NCBI GenBank assembly: GCA_031365725.1
Contig: JANLYQ010000065.1
Location: 9,439-73,438, forward strand
Origin: JANLYQ01 sp031365725
Lineage (GTDB): Bacteria; Actinomycetota; Actinomycetes; JACCUZ01
DNA: 64,000 nt
Direction: 5' to 3'
Positions 28,736 through 37,366 of the stretch are shown here, piece after piece; position 1 is the first letter of the stretch, and each line of letters begins with the position of its first letter. Below the pieces are notes generated by a model that was not told the DNA's origin, ran no database searches, and saw only the letters and a list, made by a program, of their open reading frames with translations. The position numbers and the translations under genes were made by a program.

Positions 28736-30427
28736 TCAGTAGCGGTGTGCCGCCAGCAGCAAGCGCGCGATCAGCAGCCGACCTGCTTGCGCGTCACCGG
28801 CTGCTGCCGCCTTGGCGAAGGCGAGGTTCGAGCCGTTGGTCGCTGCTGATCCCGGGCCAGCGAGAAACGCCGTGGGCGCCACCGGGTCGGGCTGGGGCAG
28901 CGGCGCGCAGCTCACGTCGGCCTTCGCCCCGGCCTTGCGGGCCGGCAGCTTGCCGGTCGCAAGGTAGGCGAAGATCTTGTTGTCCACGCAGGGGTTCCCG
29001 CTCGGCGAGACCGCGTGGCTGCTGCCGCCGACGGTCGCGATGAGCCGCGACTGCCGGAAGATGGACCGCAGGTAGAGGCTGCCGGCGTAGGGAGTAGCGG
29101 CGTCCAGCGTCTCGTCGACCAGCAGGGCCTGGCCCACTCCCGCACCGGTGATGACGGTGGGCGTCGATGCCTTCGCCGGCCAGAAGTTGCAAGGCGCGTT
29201 GAACCAGGCGTTGCCCCAGGTCAGGAACGGCGCCCGGTAGTAGGACGCCCACATGTCCCCGAGGAAGTTGTGGTTCTTCCACGGCCCGTCGACGCAGGAC
29301 ACGGCGTTGTAGACGGCGAGCCCGTTGTCGTCACCGGGAGAGTCGGTGCTCTTGTACTGCGAGACGAGCGCGGTGCCGTCACCGGCGATGGCGTAGGCCG
29401 AGAACGCCGACGCGAGCTCAGGCCACAGGAACTGCGCGTAGCCCGCCTGCAGGATGACGTCTTCCCACTCGTCTGGCCCGACGGTGCCGGCGTACGGCGT
29501 CGCGGCGAGGGCAGCCCGCACCTCGCGGGACCGCTGTAGGACGGCAGCCGGCGTCGTGCCGAGGTGGTAACTGGCGTCGTGCTTGGCGATCCAGGCGTAG
29601 AACAGTCCGATGGCCCGCTGGAACGCGACGTTCTGGTCGAGGTTTCCCTGGTACCAGACATTCCGGGGATCGACGTTGCTGTCCAGCACCATGCGGCGCA
29701 TGCGCTGCGGGAAGAGCTTGGTGTAGACCTGCCCGAGATAGGTGCCGTAGGAGTAGCCGTAGTAGTTGATCGTGCTGGCACCGAGGGCAGTACGGATGCT
29801 GTCCATGTCCCGCGCCGCGTCGGTGGTGCGCATGTGGGCGAGCAGCCGACCCCCGGCCTTGCCACACGCCGCGGCGTAGTGCTTGGACCTCGCCACCCAC
29901 ACCTTGTAGAGCGCGGGAGTGGTCGGGATGTAGTCGGGCCGGTCGGCCCCTTGGTAGTTGGGGTCGCAGGACAGCGCCGGCTTGCTCGATCCGACGCCCC
30001 GCGGGTCGAAGCCGATCCAGTCGTAGATGCCGCCGGCATCCTTGCGACCGAAGCCCTGGCTGATGATCGGGCCGATCACCGAGAGACCCAGGCCGGATCC
30101 TCCGGGGCCGCCGGGGTTGACCAGCATGACGCCTTGGTACTTCGCCTTGGTCGAGGTGTGCCGCACCCGGGAGACCGCGAGCTTGATCTTGGTGCCACCG
30201 GGCTTGCTGTAGTTCAGCGGCACGGAGACGAACGCGCACTGGGCCTTGAACTGGCGCAGCGACGCGTCGGAACACCGGCCCCAGCGCACAGTCGAAGCGG
30301 TGCGCGCGGTGGCGCTGCGGGCATCGGCGCCGGTGGCGTCAGCGACCGCGGCCGAGCCGCCGGGGGCGAGAGCCACGAGGCCGCCAGCGGCCAAGGCGAG
30401 AGCGGTGACGAGAGAGGGCAGCTTCAT
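28736..30427 (-). CDS. Secreted alpha/beta hydrolase, tripeptidyl aminopeptidase (TAP) type
   Basis: This 563-residue exported hydrolase has an N-terminal signal peptide (MKLPSLVTALALAAGGLVALAPGGSAA). The oxyanion region VNPGGPGGSG, WIGFDPRGVGSS and the nucleophile elbow GYSYGTYLGQ give a Ser hydrolase of the Streptomyces tripeptidyl aminopeptidase family. The C-terminal TAP-like domain has LLVDETLDAATPYAGS (acid) and GSSHAV (catalytic His). It removes N-terminal peptides or cleaves proline-type substrates outside the cell. Confidence 0.9.
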   Translation of the reverse strand: MKLPSLVTALALAAGGLVALAPGGSAAVADATGADARSATARTASTVRWGRCSDASLRQFKAQCAFVSVPLNYSKPGGTKIKLAVSRVRHTSTKAKYQGVMLVNPGGPGGSGLGLSVIGPIISQGFGRKDAGGIYDWIGFDPRGVGSSKPALSCDPNYQGADRPDYIPTTPALYKVWVARSKHYAAACGKAGGRLLAHMRTTDAARDMDSIRTALGASTINYYGYSYGTYLGQVYTKLFPQRMRRMVLDSNVDPRNVWYQGNLDQNVAFQRAIGLFYAWIAKHDASYHLGTTPAAVLQRSREVRAALAATPYAGTVGPDEWEDVILQAGYAQFLWPELASAFSAYAIAGDGTALVSQYKSTDSPGDDNGLAVYNAVSCVDGPWKNHNFLGDMWASYYRAPFLTWGNAWFNAPCNFWPAKASTPTVITGAGVGQALLVDETLDAATPYAGSLYLRSIFRQSRLIATVGGSSHAVSPSGNPCVDNKIFAYLATGKLPARKAGAKADVSCAPLPQPDPVAPTAFLAGPGSAATNGSNLAFAKAAAAGDAQAGRLLIARLLLAAHRY

Positions 30428-30478
30428 GGAACCCCGATCCGGAGGCGGACCCCCGGGTCGGGATCCGACGACAACCTC

Positions 30479-31879
30479 TCAGACATCCCGGACAGATCGT
30501 GCATGGGGGTCCGGCGCGCCGACCGCATCCCCGAAGTCGTCGTCGACCAGCACCACATCCCGCCCGGCGCGCTCCAGCCATGACGCGACGATGGCCGCCC
30601 GATAGCCCGAGGCACAGTGCACCCACACCTGACCCGGCGGCAGCTCAGCGACCCGAGCACCGATCTCGTGCACCGGGACGTGCAGCGACCCGGGCAAGGA
30701 GCCGAGCTGTCGTTCGTCCGCGCGCCGAACGTCGAGAACCACTGTCGGACGCTCCGTCCTCGGGTGGATGACCTCGTGGAACCCCGCCACCGAATAGCTT
30801 CGCGTGCGTCCGGCCGGCGCCAGGCCGGCCAGGTCGGTGAGGTCGGCCAGGTCCCCCACCCATGCGCCGGCCAGACCGTCGATGCCGATCCGGCCGAGCT
30901 CGAGGCACGCCTCGTCCACCTGGCCCATGGTCTCAGCCACCATGGTGATCGGCGCACCCCAGGGCAGCAACCAGCCGACGTACGTCGCAAGGTTCGGGGA
31001 CAGTTCGACGTTCACGGTGCCGACGGCATGCAGACGCGCGAACTGTCTGCGGGGACGCAGGTCGACCACCCAGTCGCCCGCGTCGATCCGTGCGATCAGC
31101 TCGCCCCCGGTGATGGCGACGACGGGGCTCGGTACCCACGGCGGAGCACCTGCCGCGTTGATTGCCGGCATGTGCTCGTAGTAGTCGGGAAACGGGGTGA
31201 GACCCGCGATGAACGTCTCCACGTAGACCTGCTCTGGCAACAGCACCGCCGGGTTCAGCCTCCGCTGTTGCCCGATTGTTGATGAGTTGCCCGTCGCCGT
31301 TGCCGCGCAAAAGCTGCCGAAACCATGCGTCGGATGAACCTCCACATCGGACGGGAGATCGCGGGCCAGCCGTCGCACGGAGGCATGCTGCGCACGCGTG
31401 AGTGCTTCGGTGGAACGAGGCCCCATGAGGTCGGTGCGTCCGGCCGAACCGTGCAGCATCGAACCGCCGGTGAAAGCGGCAACGGCGTGGCCCTTGCGCT
31501 CGAGGACGTAGCTCGCGTGGTGCGGTGTGTGGCCAGGTGTGTGTACCGCGCGTAGCCGCAGGTCCCCCGACTCGATGACATCGCCGTCGGACACGGGCCG
31601 CCGTGCGAAGGCGACGACCGCCTCCTCGGGGAGGACGTACTCCGCGCCGGTCGCCCGGGACAGCGACAGACCGCCCGAGACGTAATCGTTGTGCAGATGT
31701 GTCTCGAGGACGTGAGTCAGCCGTACACCTCGGTCCGAGAGGAGCGTCGTGATGCGGCCGGTGTCGCGCTGGGGATCGATGACGACCGCAACCGCGCCGT
31801 CGCTCACCAGATAGCTGTGGTCGCCGAGCGACGCGGTCTCGATGACGTCGATGACCAGCGAGCCCCCGATATGCGGCAT
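30479..31879 (-). CDS. MBL-fold metallohydrolase fused to two rhodanese domains (persulfide dioxygenase-like)
   Basis: This 466-residue three-domain protein has a metallo-beta-lactamase domain (about 8-250) with ETHLHNDYVSGG, HTPGHTPHH and HPTHGFGSFC. It resembles the ETHE1-like persulfide dioxygenases that turn thiol persulfides into thiol plus sulfite. The first rhodanese domain (about 255-340) lacks an active-site Cys. The second (about 370-455) has VHCASGYRA with the sulfur-carrying Cys. A role in persulfide/sulfite handling is inferred. It lies 12 kb from a sulfite-using ComA homologue. Confidence 0.87.
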   Translation of the reverse strand: MPHIGGSLVIDVIETASLGDHSYLVSDGAVAVVIDPQRDTGRITTLLSDRGVRLTHVLETHLHNDYVSGGLSLSRATGAEYVLPEEAVVAFARRPVSDGDVIESGDLRLRAVHTPGHTPHHASYVLERKGHAVAAFTGGSMLHGSAGRTDLMGPRSTEALTRAQHASVRRLARDLPSDVEVHPTHGFGSFCAATATGNSSTIGQQRRLNPAVLLPEQVYVETFIAGLTPFPDYYEHMPAINAAGAPPWVPSPVVAITGGELIARIDAGDWVVDLRPRRQFARLHAVGTVNVELSPNLATYVGWLLPWGAPITMVAETMGQVDEACLELGRIGIDGLAGAWVGDLADLTDLAGLAPAGRTRSYSVAGFHEVIHPRTERPTVVLDVRRADERQLGSLPGSLHVPVHEIGARVAELPPGQVWVHCASGYRAAIVASWLERAGRDVVLVDDDFGDAVGAPDPHARSVRDV

Positions 31880-31889
31880 GACGTCGCCT

Positions 31890-32822
31890 TCACAGCCCGC
31901 GCGCAGCGAGATCGGCGAGCAGCCCCATGGTCCGCGCGCAGTCCTGGCCGGCGGCAGAGGGGAATACCACCGGCCACAACTCGGTCACACCGGTGCCGGC
32001 GAGGTCGCGCAGCGCAGCGGTCACGACGTCTTCGCTCCCGACGATGGCCAGCTCACCGGGCGCGGAGACACCCTCGCGGTCGAACACCTGCTGGTAGTTG
32101 GTCAGGCCGGCGTACCGAGCAAAGACGGTTCCGGCCCTCTCACGTGCTGCTCCGGCGTCATCGCACACCGAGATCGGCAGGGCTGCCACGACCCGCGGCG
32201 CCGGTCGGCCGGCAGCCTCCGCCGCAGCCCGTGCCCAGGGGACGATCTGCTCCCCCAGGGTGCGCGGTCCTGCGAGCCAGGTGACCACTCCGGCTGCCAG
32301 CTCGGCTGCCGCCCGCACCATCTGTGGGGACAGCGCCCCGACGATGACGTCGACCGGGGAGGTGCCGGGCACGGTGACCTCGGCCTCCACTCTGAACGTC
32401 TCGCCGTGAAAGCTCACCCGCCCGTGCTCGAGCAGAGGGACCAGGACGGCGAGGTACTCACGGAGGTAGGCCGCAGGTCCCTGGTACGACAACCCGAACA
32501 TGCCCTCGATCACCGGGCGGTGCGACACCCCCACACCCAGCGTCAGCCGACCACCGACCAGGGCTTGCACGGTCGCGGCCTGCTGCGCGAGCGCGACGGG
32601 GTGCCGCGGCTGCACCGGCACCACCCCCACGCCGAGGTCGAGCACCGTGGTGCGAAGTCCCGCGGGGACAAGGGCGCTGAGTGCGTCGATGCCACGAGAG
32701 AAGTGCACGCACCAAGCGGCGGGAAAACCTTGGCTCTCGGCGTGCACGGCCTGATCGGCGAGGGTGTCCGGTGTCGCCGGCTGACCCAGCGCCTCAGTCC
32801 CGATCCCGACACCGATGCGCAT
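31890..32822 (-). CDS. LLM-class F420-dependent oxidoreductase
   Basis: This 310-residue luciferase-like TIM-barrel protein begins MRIGVGIG. HAESQGFPAAWCVHF, GVGVVPVQPRHPVALAQQAATVQAL and GRLTLGVGVSHRPVIEGMFG are typical of actinobacterial F420-dependent enzymes. It then ends with the SEDVVTAALRDLAGTGVTEL helix. The substrate is unknown. It precedes the MBL-rhodanese gene on the same strand (10-base gap) and is divergent from the E1 alpha gene, so a link to the CoM locus is possible but unsupported. Confidence 0.88.
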   Translation of the reverse strand: MRIGVGIGTEALGQPATPDTLADQAVHAESQGFPAAWCVHFSRGIDALSALVPAGLRTTVLDLGVGVVPVQPRHPVALAQQAATVQALVGGRLTLGVGVSHRPVIEGMFGLSYQGPAAYLREYLAVLVPLLEHGRVSFHGETFRVEAEVTVPGTSPVDVIVGALSPQMVRAAAELAAGVVTWLAGPRTLGEQIVPWARAAAEAAGRPAPRVVAALPISVCDDAGAARERAGTVFARYAGLTNYQQVFDREGVSAPGELAIVGSEDVVTAALRDLAGTGVTELWPVVFPSAAGQDCARTMGLLADLAARGL

Positions 32823-32981
32823 GCCCGGACGTTACGGACATGGGCTGGTCGTCTCGATGCCCTGAGCGGGCAAAGGGGCGACCGCCGTTGGTACGTCGAG
32901 GACGAGGGTGCCGCGGCGCCGGTCCGCTTCACTCAGCGGAGGCAGTCAGCTCGCCGACGGACCGACGGACGGCAGGTGGAG

Positions 32982-33986
32982 ATGTCACAGAGTCAGGACA
33001 CGCTGGCCACGGACATCGCGACGGACCTGCAGCTGTTCGAGCAGATGCAGTTCCTCAGGTTGTTCGCCGACAAGGTGGACACCCTGTACCGCCAAGGCGT
33101 GACGCGCGGGCCGGCCCACCTCGGGCAGGGCCAGGAGGCCATCGCCGTAGGCGCTGCCTCGGTGCTGCGGCGCGACGACTGGTCGATCGCCACGTATCGA
33201 GGGCACGCACACGCCTTGTCGCGCGGTGCGCCCGCGGCTGCCGTGCTCAAGGAGCTGCTCGGCAGAGTCGGCGGCATCTGCGCTGGCAAAGGCGGCTCGA
33301 TGCACATCACGAGCGTGGAGCACGGATATGTCGGCTCTTACGCCATCGTAGGTGCGCACCTCCCGGTGGCCTGCGGCCTCGCGTGGGCGAGTCGTATCCA
33401 GCGCAGCGAGCGCGTCACCCTGTGCTTCTTCGGTGACGGTGCCGTCAACATCGGCGCCTTCCACGAGGCGCTCAACCTGGCGGCGGTGTGGGCGCTGCCC
33501 GTCGTGTTCATCTGCGAGAACAACGGCTACATGGAGTACACCCCGATCGCCGACGTCATCCCCGTACGGCGCCCGGCAGCCGACCGCGCACCGGCCTACG
33601 GACTGGAGCCGATCGCGATCGACGGCAACGACGTGACCGCGGTGCGCGCGGCGGTCGGGACAGCCGTCGACCGGGCTCGCGCCGGGGCAGGGCCGAGCCT
33701 GGTCGAAGCCGTGACCTACCGCTTCGGCGGGCACTCCTGCGCCGATCCCGGTGACTACCGGTCGCCCTCGGAGGTCACGGCCGCCAAGGCCCGCGACCCC
33801 CTGCTGCTGACCAGAACGGCCCTGGTGTCAGCCGGGGTGTCCGACAGTGAGCTGGACGCCGTGCGGGCGCGACTCGAGGCCGACGTACAGGCGCTGGCCA
33901 CCGAGGCGCTCGCCGCTCCCGTCCACGACCCGGTGACCGCCTGGTCGGACATGTGGAGCGACGGGAGTGCGTCATGGCGAAACTGA
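32982..33986 (+). CDS. Thiamine-diphosphate-dependent dehydrogenase E1 alpha subunit (PDH/acetoin dehydrogenase type)
   Basis: The protein has 334 residues starting at MSQSQDTLATD, with GGTGGA just upstream of the ATG. GQGQEAIAVGAA, TYRGHAHALSRG, GKGGSMHIT and the ThDP/Mg motif GDGAVNIGAFHEALN...ENN (151-181) identify the alpha subunit of a two-chain 2-oxoacid or acetoin dehydrogenase. It overlaps the beta gene by 13 bases. No E2 lipoyl or E3 gene is in this operon. The third gene is a MetE/CoM-transferase-like protein, so the pair may act on a CoM- or epoxide-derived carbonyl compound; this is an inference. Confidence 0.9.
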   Translation: MSQSQDTLATDIATDLQLFEQMQFLRLFADKVDTLYRQGVTRGPAHLGQGQEAIAVGAASVLRRDDWSIATYRGHAHALSRGAPAAAVLKELLGRVGGICAGKGGSMHITSVEHGYVGSYAIVGAHLPVACGLAWASRIQRSERVTLCFFGDGAVNIGAFHEALNLAAVWALPVVFICENNGYMEYTPIADVIPVRRPAADRAPAYGLEPIAIDGNDVTAVRAAVGTAVDRARAGAGPSLVEAVTYRFGGHSCADPGDYRSPSEVTAAKARDPLLLTRTALVSAGVSDSELDAVRARLEADVQALATEALAAPVHDPVTAWSDMWSDGSASWRN

Positions 33987-34981
33987 CCTATCGCGATGCA
34001 GTGTCAGCCGCCTTGGCACAGGAGATGGCCCGCGACGAACGGGTGGTGCTGATCGGGGAGGACATCCGTTCCGGCGGGGTCTTCAAGACGACCAGGACCC
34101 TGTTCGACACCTTCGGTCCGGACCGCGTGTGGGACACGCCGATCTCGGAGGAGGCCATCATCGGCGCGGCCATGGGTGCTGCGATGGCCGGGCTCCGGCC
34201 GGTCGCCGAGATCATGTTCGCCGACTTCTATGCGACCTGCTGGGACCTGGTGGCCAACGAGGTCGCCAAGGCGCGCTACATGACCGGTGGGCAGATCAGC
34301 CTGCCCCTGGTGATCCGGGGGGCCAACGGGGGCGGCCTCGGCTTCGGCGCCCAGCACAGCCAGTCGCTGGAGAACTGGGCGATGTGCGTCCCGGGACTGA
34401 AGATCGTTGCTCCGTCTTGCGCCGCGGACATGGCCGGGTTGCTCGCCGCGGCAATCCGGGACGACGACCCCGTCCTCGTCTTCGAGCACAAGGCCCTGCT
34501 GGGCACCTCCGAGGAGCTCGGGGAGGTCGAGCACCTGGTCCCGATGGGATCCGCCCGCACCGTCCGGGTCGGGCGTGACGTGACGCTTGTAGCCCTCGCG
34601 GTCACGGTCGGGATGTGCGTGCAAGCGGCCGACGAGCTCGCTGCCGCCGGCATCGACGTCGAGGTCCTTGACCTCCGCACCCTCGTCCCGCTCGACGCGC
34701 GTGCCCTCCTGGAATCCGTCCGTCGGACCGGACGCGCGGTCATCGTGGAGGAGAACCCGGGCCAGCTCGGCTGGGGGGCGGGCATCGCGGCCATCATCGC
34801 GGAGGAGGCGTTCGACGACCTCGTCGCGCCTCTCGTGCGGGTCTCGGGAGGCAACATCCCACTGCCCGTCGCGCGCGAGCTCGAGCAGGAGGCCCGCCCG
34901 TCCCCGCAGCGGGTGGTCGCGGCTGTCCAGGACGTCATGGCTGCCCGAGGACGGCGACCAGTGGCCCCGTCACTGTCTTGA
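33974..34981 (+). CDS. Thiamine-diphosphate-dependent dehydrogenase E1 beta subunit
   Basis: The beta subunit has 335 residues starting at MAKLTYRDAVSAAL, the family N-terminus; an ATG 21 bases earlier is unlikely. ERVVLIGEDIRSGGVFKTTRTLFDTFGPDRVWDTPISEEAIIGAAMGAA holds the Glu that activates thiamine. The C-terminal transketolase domain has EVLDLRTLVPLD and VIVEENPGQLGWG. It forms an alpha2beta2 heterotetramer with the preceding gene. It lies 60 bases before the MetE-like gene. Confidence 0.92.
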   Translation: MAKLTYRDAVSAALAQEMARDERVVLIGEDIRSGGVFKTTRTLFDTFGPDRVWDTPISEEAIIGAAMGAAMAGLRPVAEIMFADFYATCWDLVANEVAKARYMTGGQISLPLVIRGANGGGLGFGAQHSQSLENWAMCVPGLKIVAPSCAADMAGLLAAAIRDDDPVLVFEHKALLGTSEELGEVEHLVPMGSARTVRVGRDVTLVALAVTVGMCVQAADELAAAGIDVEVLDLRTLVPLDARALLESVRRTGRAVIVEENPGQLGWGAGIAAIIAEEAFDDLVAPLVRVSGGNIPLPVARELEQEARPSPQRVVAAVQDVMAARGRRPVAPSLS

Positions 34982-35041
34982 TCCCCCGATGCCACGGCTC
35001 GGACCAGCTGGGCCGGCAGTTCCCTCTGAAAGGAACCAGCG

Positions 35042-36082
35042 ATGCAGATCCGAGACCAGGAAGTCCTGCTGCCGCTCTCCGCAGTGTCGGCGTTTCCTCG
35101 ACCCCACTGGCTGCAGGGACGCGTCCTCGGCACCCTCAACGAGCCGGTGTACCGCAGTCACAACCTGCGGGTGACCTTCGAGGACGCCACCAAGCTCTGC
35201 GCCCACGAGCAGGAGAAGGCCGGGCTGGACATCCTCTGTGACGGCGCGCAGTACTACGAGTGGGAGGTGCCCGGCTTCCAGCTGGAGCCCATCTTCCACT
35301 TCATCCCGGAGAACCTCGGTGGCTTCGTGCCCTACGGGCCGCCCGGCGACGGCGCCAAGTACAAGCCGTTCTACAAGGCATCCGTGATGGGGGAGATCAC
35401 CTGGAAGCGCCCCATCTTCGAGAGCGTCGTGACCGCGATGCAGCTGGCCACCGACAAGCCGTTCAAGGTGGCCTTCCTCGGGCCGGCCCAGCAGAGCGTC
35501 ATCGTCGACGACCAGCACTACGGCGACCCGGTGGCGCTGGCTCAGGGCATCGCCAAGGCGATGAACAAGGAGCTGCTCTACCTGCAGAGCATCGGCCTGG
35601 AGGCGGTGCAGCTCATCGACGTCCTGCCGCCCTACACCCAGGACAGGTGGCAGCTCGACGTCCAGGAGACGATGTTCGAGGGCGTCACCATGACCAAGAT
35701 CTGGCACATCTGCTACGGCAGCGTGGACGGCCAGCGAGACGTGTTCGAGGACAAGGCCGAGGTGATGATGCCGCTGTTCCACGAGGCCCCGGTCGACGCC
35801 ATCCATCTGGAGTTCACCAACCGCGGCTTCAGCGAGCTCGATGCCTTCCGCGACTTCCCGAAGGACAAAGTGCTGGGGGTCGGGGTCGTCGACGCCAAGG
35901 ACACCCACGTCGAACCGGCCGAGCAGATCGCCGAACGCATCAAGGACGCGCTCGAGATCGTCCCGGCCGACCGGCTTCTGGTCTCACCGGACTGCGGGCT
36001 CGGCTACTTCAGCCGAACCACGGCCTACGCCAAGCTCAAGGCTCTCGGCGAGGCACGGGACATGGTGCGAGCAACACTCTGA
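35042..36082 (+). CDS. MetE-like zinc alkyltransferase, candidate epoxyalkane:CoM transferase paralogue 1
   Basis: This 346-residue protein has only the catalytic barrel of cobalamin-independent methionine synthase, the same architecture as epoxyalkane:CoM transferase (EaCoMT). The H-x-C...C zinc ligands are present as WHIC (H222, C224) and SPDCGLG (C318). The MetE acidic motif is altered (VQLIDVLPP, not QxDEP). A clear SD (AAAGGA, 35,029-35,034) lies in the loop and arm of a small 5-bp hairpin. The operon with E1 alpha/beta and the nearby CoM genes suggest a CoM- or thiol-transfer reaction. It could instead be a C-S lyase or another methyltransferase. Confidence 0.75.
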   Translation: MQIRDQEVLLPLSAVSAFPRPHWLQGRVLGTLNEPVYRSHNLRVTFEDATKLCAHEQEKAGLDILCDGAQYYEWEVPGFQLEPIFHFIPENLGGFVPYGPPGDGAKYKPFYKASVMGEITWKRPIFESVVTAMQLATDKPFKVAFLGPAQQSVIVDDQHYGDPVALAQGIAKAMNKELLYLQSIGLEAVQLIDVLPPYTQDRWQLDVQETMFEGVTMTKIWHICYGSVDGQRDVFEDKAEVMMPLFHEAPVDAIHLEFTNRGFSELDAFRDFPKDKVLGVGVVDAKDTHVEPAEQIAERIKDALEIVPADRLLVSPDCGLGYFSRTTAYAKLKALGEARDMVRATL

Positions 36083-36097
36083 CACCCGAAGGACGGA

Positions 36098-36130
36098 TCG
36101 GGCCGGCACACCCATGGGGTGCCGGCCCGA
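36098..36130. terminator. Bidirectional hairpin terminator between convergent MetE-like genes
   Basis: A perfect 11-base inverted repeat, TCGGGCCGGCA (36,098-36,108) and TGCCGGCCCGA (36,120-36,130), has an 11-base loop that contains CCC/GGG and can pair further. It lies in the 78-base gap between two convergent genes. No U-run is seen, which is usual for high-GC actinobacteria. Confidence 0.7.
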
Positions 36131-36160
36131 CCTGCGTGGTGATGGATGCCTCTTCTGTGG

Positions 36161-37270
36161 CTACTTCGCGGCCGCCAGCTCGTCTCGCACGATCTGGGCG
36201 CCGTCGGCCAGCGCGCGCAGCTTTCCTGCCGCGATCATCCGCGGCAGGTTGATCAGACCGCAGTCGGTCGACAGGCCCAGCCGCTCGACCGGCACGTACT
36301 GCAGCACTGTGCGGATCCGGTCCGCCACCTCCTCCGAGGTCTCGGTGATGGTGCTCTTGACGTCGACGATCCCCGCGACGAAGTCCTTGGACCAACCGTT
36401 GTCCTTGAGCGGCTGAAGGTCGTCGGCGCCGATCCGGCCCACCTCGTAGTTGAGCGCGTGGATGTTGGCGTCGTTCACCTGGGGGAAGATCGCCAGCGCC
36501 CGCTCCGGGGCCGCCGCCGTGGAGGGCCGGTGGTCGAGCACCCAGGCGCCGTACTCGCGCTTCTCGTCGTCAGGGAAGTAGCCAGGGGTGCCGGAGTAGT
36601 TGCCCCAGCAGGTGTGCACCCAGAACTGACAGTCGACGCCTTCCACCGCGGTGTTCAACGCCTCGATCTCCCAGTCGCCCATGCCGTAGGGCCAGACGAA
36701 CTCGTCGAGCTGGATGATGTCGCACCCGTTGTCGGCGAGCTCCTTGAAGTCCTCGTTGAACGCCTTGGCGATGGCGAGGGCCAGCTCCTTGGTCTCCTTG
36801 TAGTACTCGTTGGTGGTGGCAGCGGCCAGCACCTGGATGCCGGTGTAGGAGATCTTCACCGGCTTCTTGGTGGCCTTTCGGGTCGCCCGCAGCGTGCTCA
36901 GGTGCAGCGGGTGCTCGCGGCGCACCTCACCGACGCAGGTCGGAGAGAACAGCGTGGAGTAGATAGGCAGCCCGATGGGTGGCCCGGACATCTTGTAGCC
37001 GCCGAGACGCTGGTAGTAGTGGTAGATGATCTGGCCGTACGGCGAGTCGCCGCCGTAGACCCGACCGTCACTGATGATGTCGATCCCGGCGGTCTCCTGG
37101 TCGCGCACGATCGCGCCGACCGCGTCCTCGAAGGCCTCACGGCTGATCGAGTCGTAGACGAACTCGCCTTCGGGGTAGACGGCGAACGCGTGTCCGTCGT
37201 ACCACCGAGGGTTCGGGTAGTTCCCCACCATCGTCGTAGGAAGGACGACGTCCTGAGCTCCGATGAGCAT
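36161..37270 (-). CDS. MetE-like zinc alkyltransferase, candidate epoxyalkane:CoM transferase (paralogue 2)
   Basis: The protein has 369 residues, about the size of known EaCoMT/EtnE proteins. It has the single MetE-like barrel with zinc ligands WVHTC (H219, C221) and STDCGLI (C337), and the acidic motif IIQLDEF is kept. EaCoMT opens epoxides with CoM thiolate bound to zinc, giving 2-hydroxyalkyl-CoM. It is the last gene of the minus-strand operon that encodes two hydroxypropyl-CoM dehydrogenase-like SDRs, so it is the better candidate of the two paralogues for that step. Assignment rests on family and context. Confidence 0.8.
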   Translation of the reverse strand: MLIGAQDVVLPTTMVGNYPNPRWYDGHAFAVYPEGEFVYDSISREAFEDAVGAIVRDQETAGIDIISDGRVYGGDSPYGQIIYHYYQRLGGYKMSGPPIGLPIYSTLFSPTCVGEVRREHPLHLSTLRATRKATKKPVKISYTGIQVLAAATTNEYYKETKELALAIAKAFNEDFKELADNGCDIIQLDEFVWPYGMGDWEIEALNTAVEGVDCQFWVHTCWGNYSGTPGYFPDDEKREYGAWVLDHRPSTAAAPERALAIFPQVNDANIHALNYEVGRIGADDLQPLKDNGWSKDFVAGIVDVKSTITETSEEVADRIRTVLQYVPVERLGLSTDCGLINLPRMIAAGKLRALADGAQIVRDELAAAK

Positions 37271-37366
37271 GTGGCGGCCTCTCGTCGTGAGGCAGACGCC
37301 TGTGGCCGCCTCCGGGTGCTTGGACGCTATGACCGTCGGGCGTCGCGGTTCTCCGTCGCGCCGTGG

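Noticed and set aside
31842..32981. Long plus-strand frame upstream of the E1 alpha start
   Set aside because: It is antisense to the LLM oxidoreductase gene and has no conserved protein features; the real start is ATG 32982.
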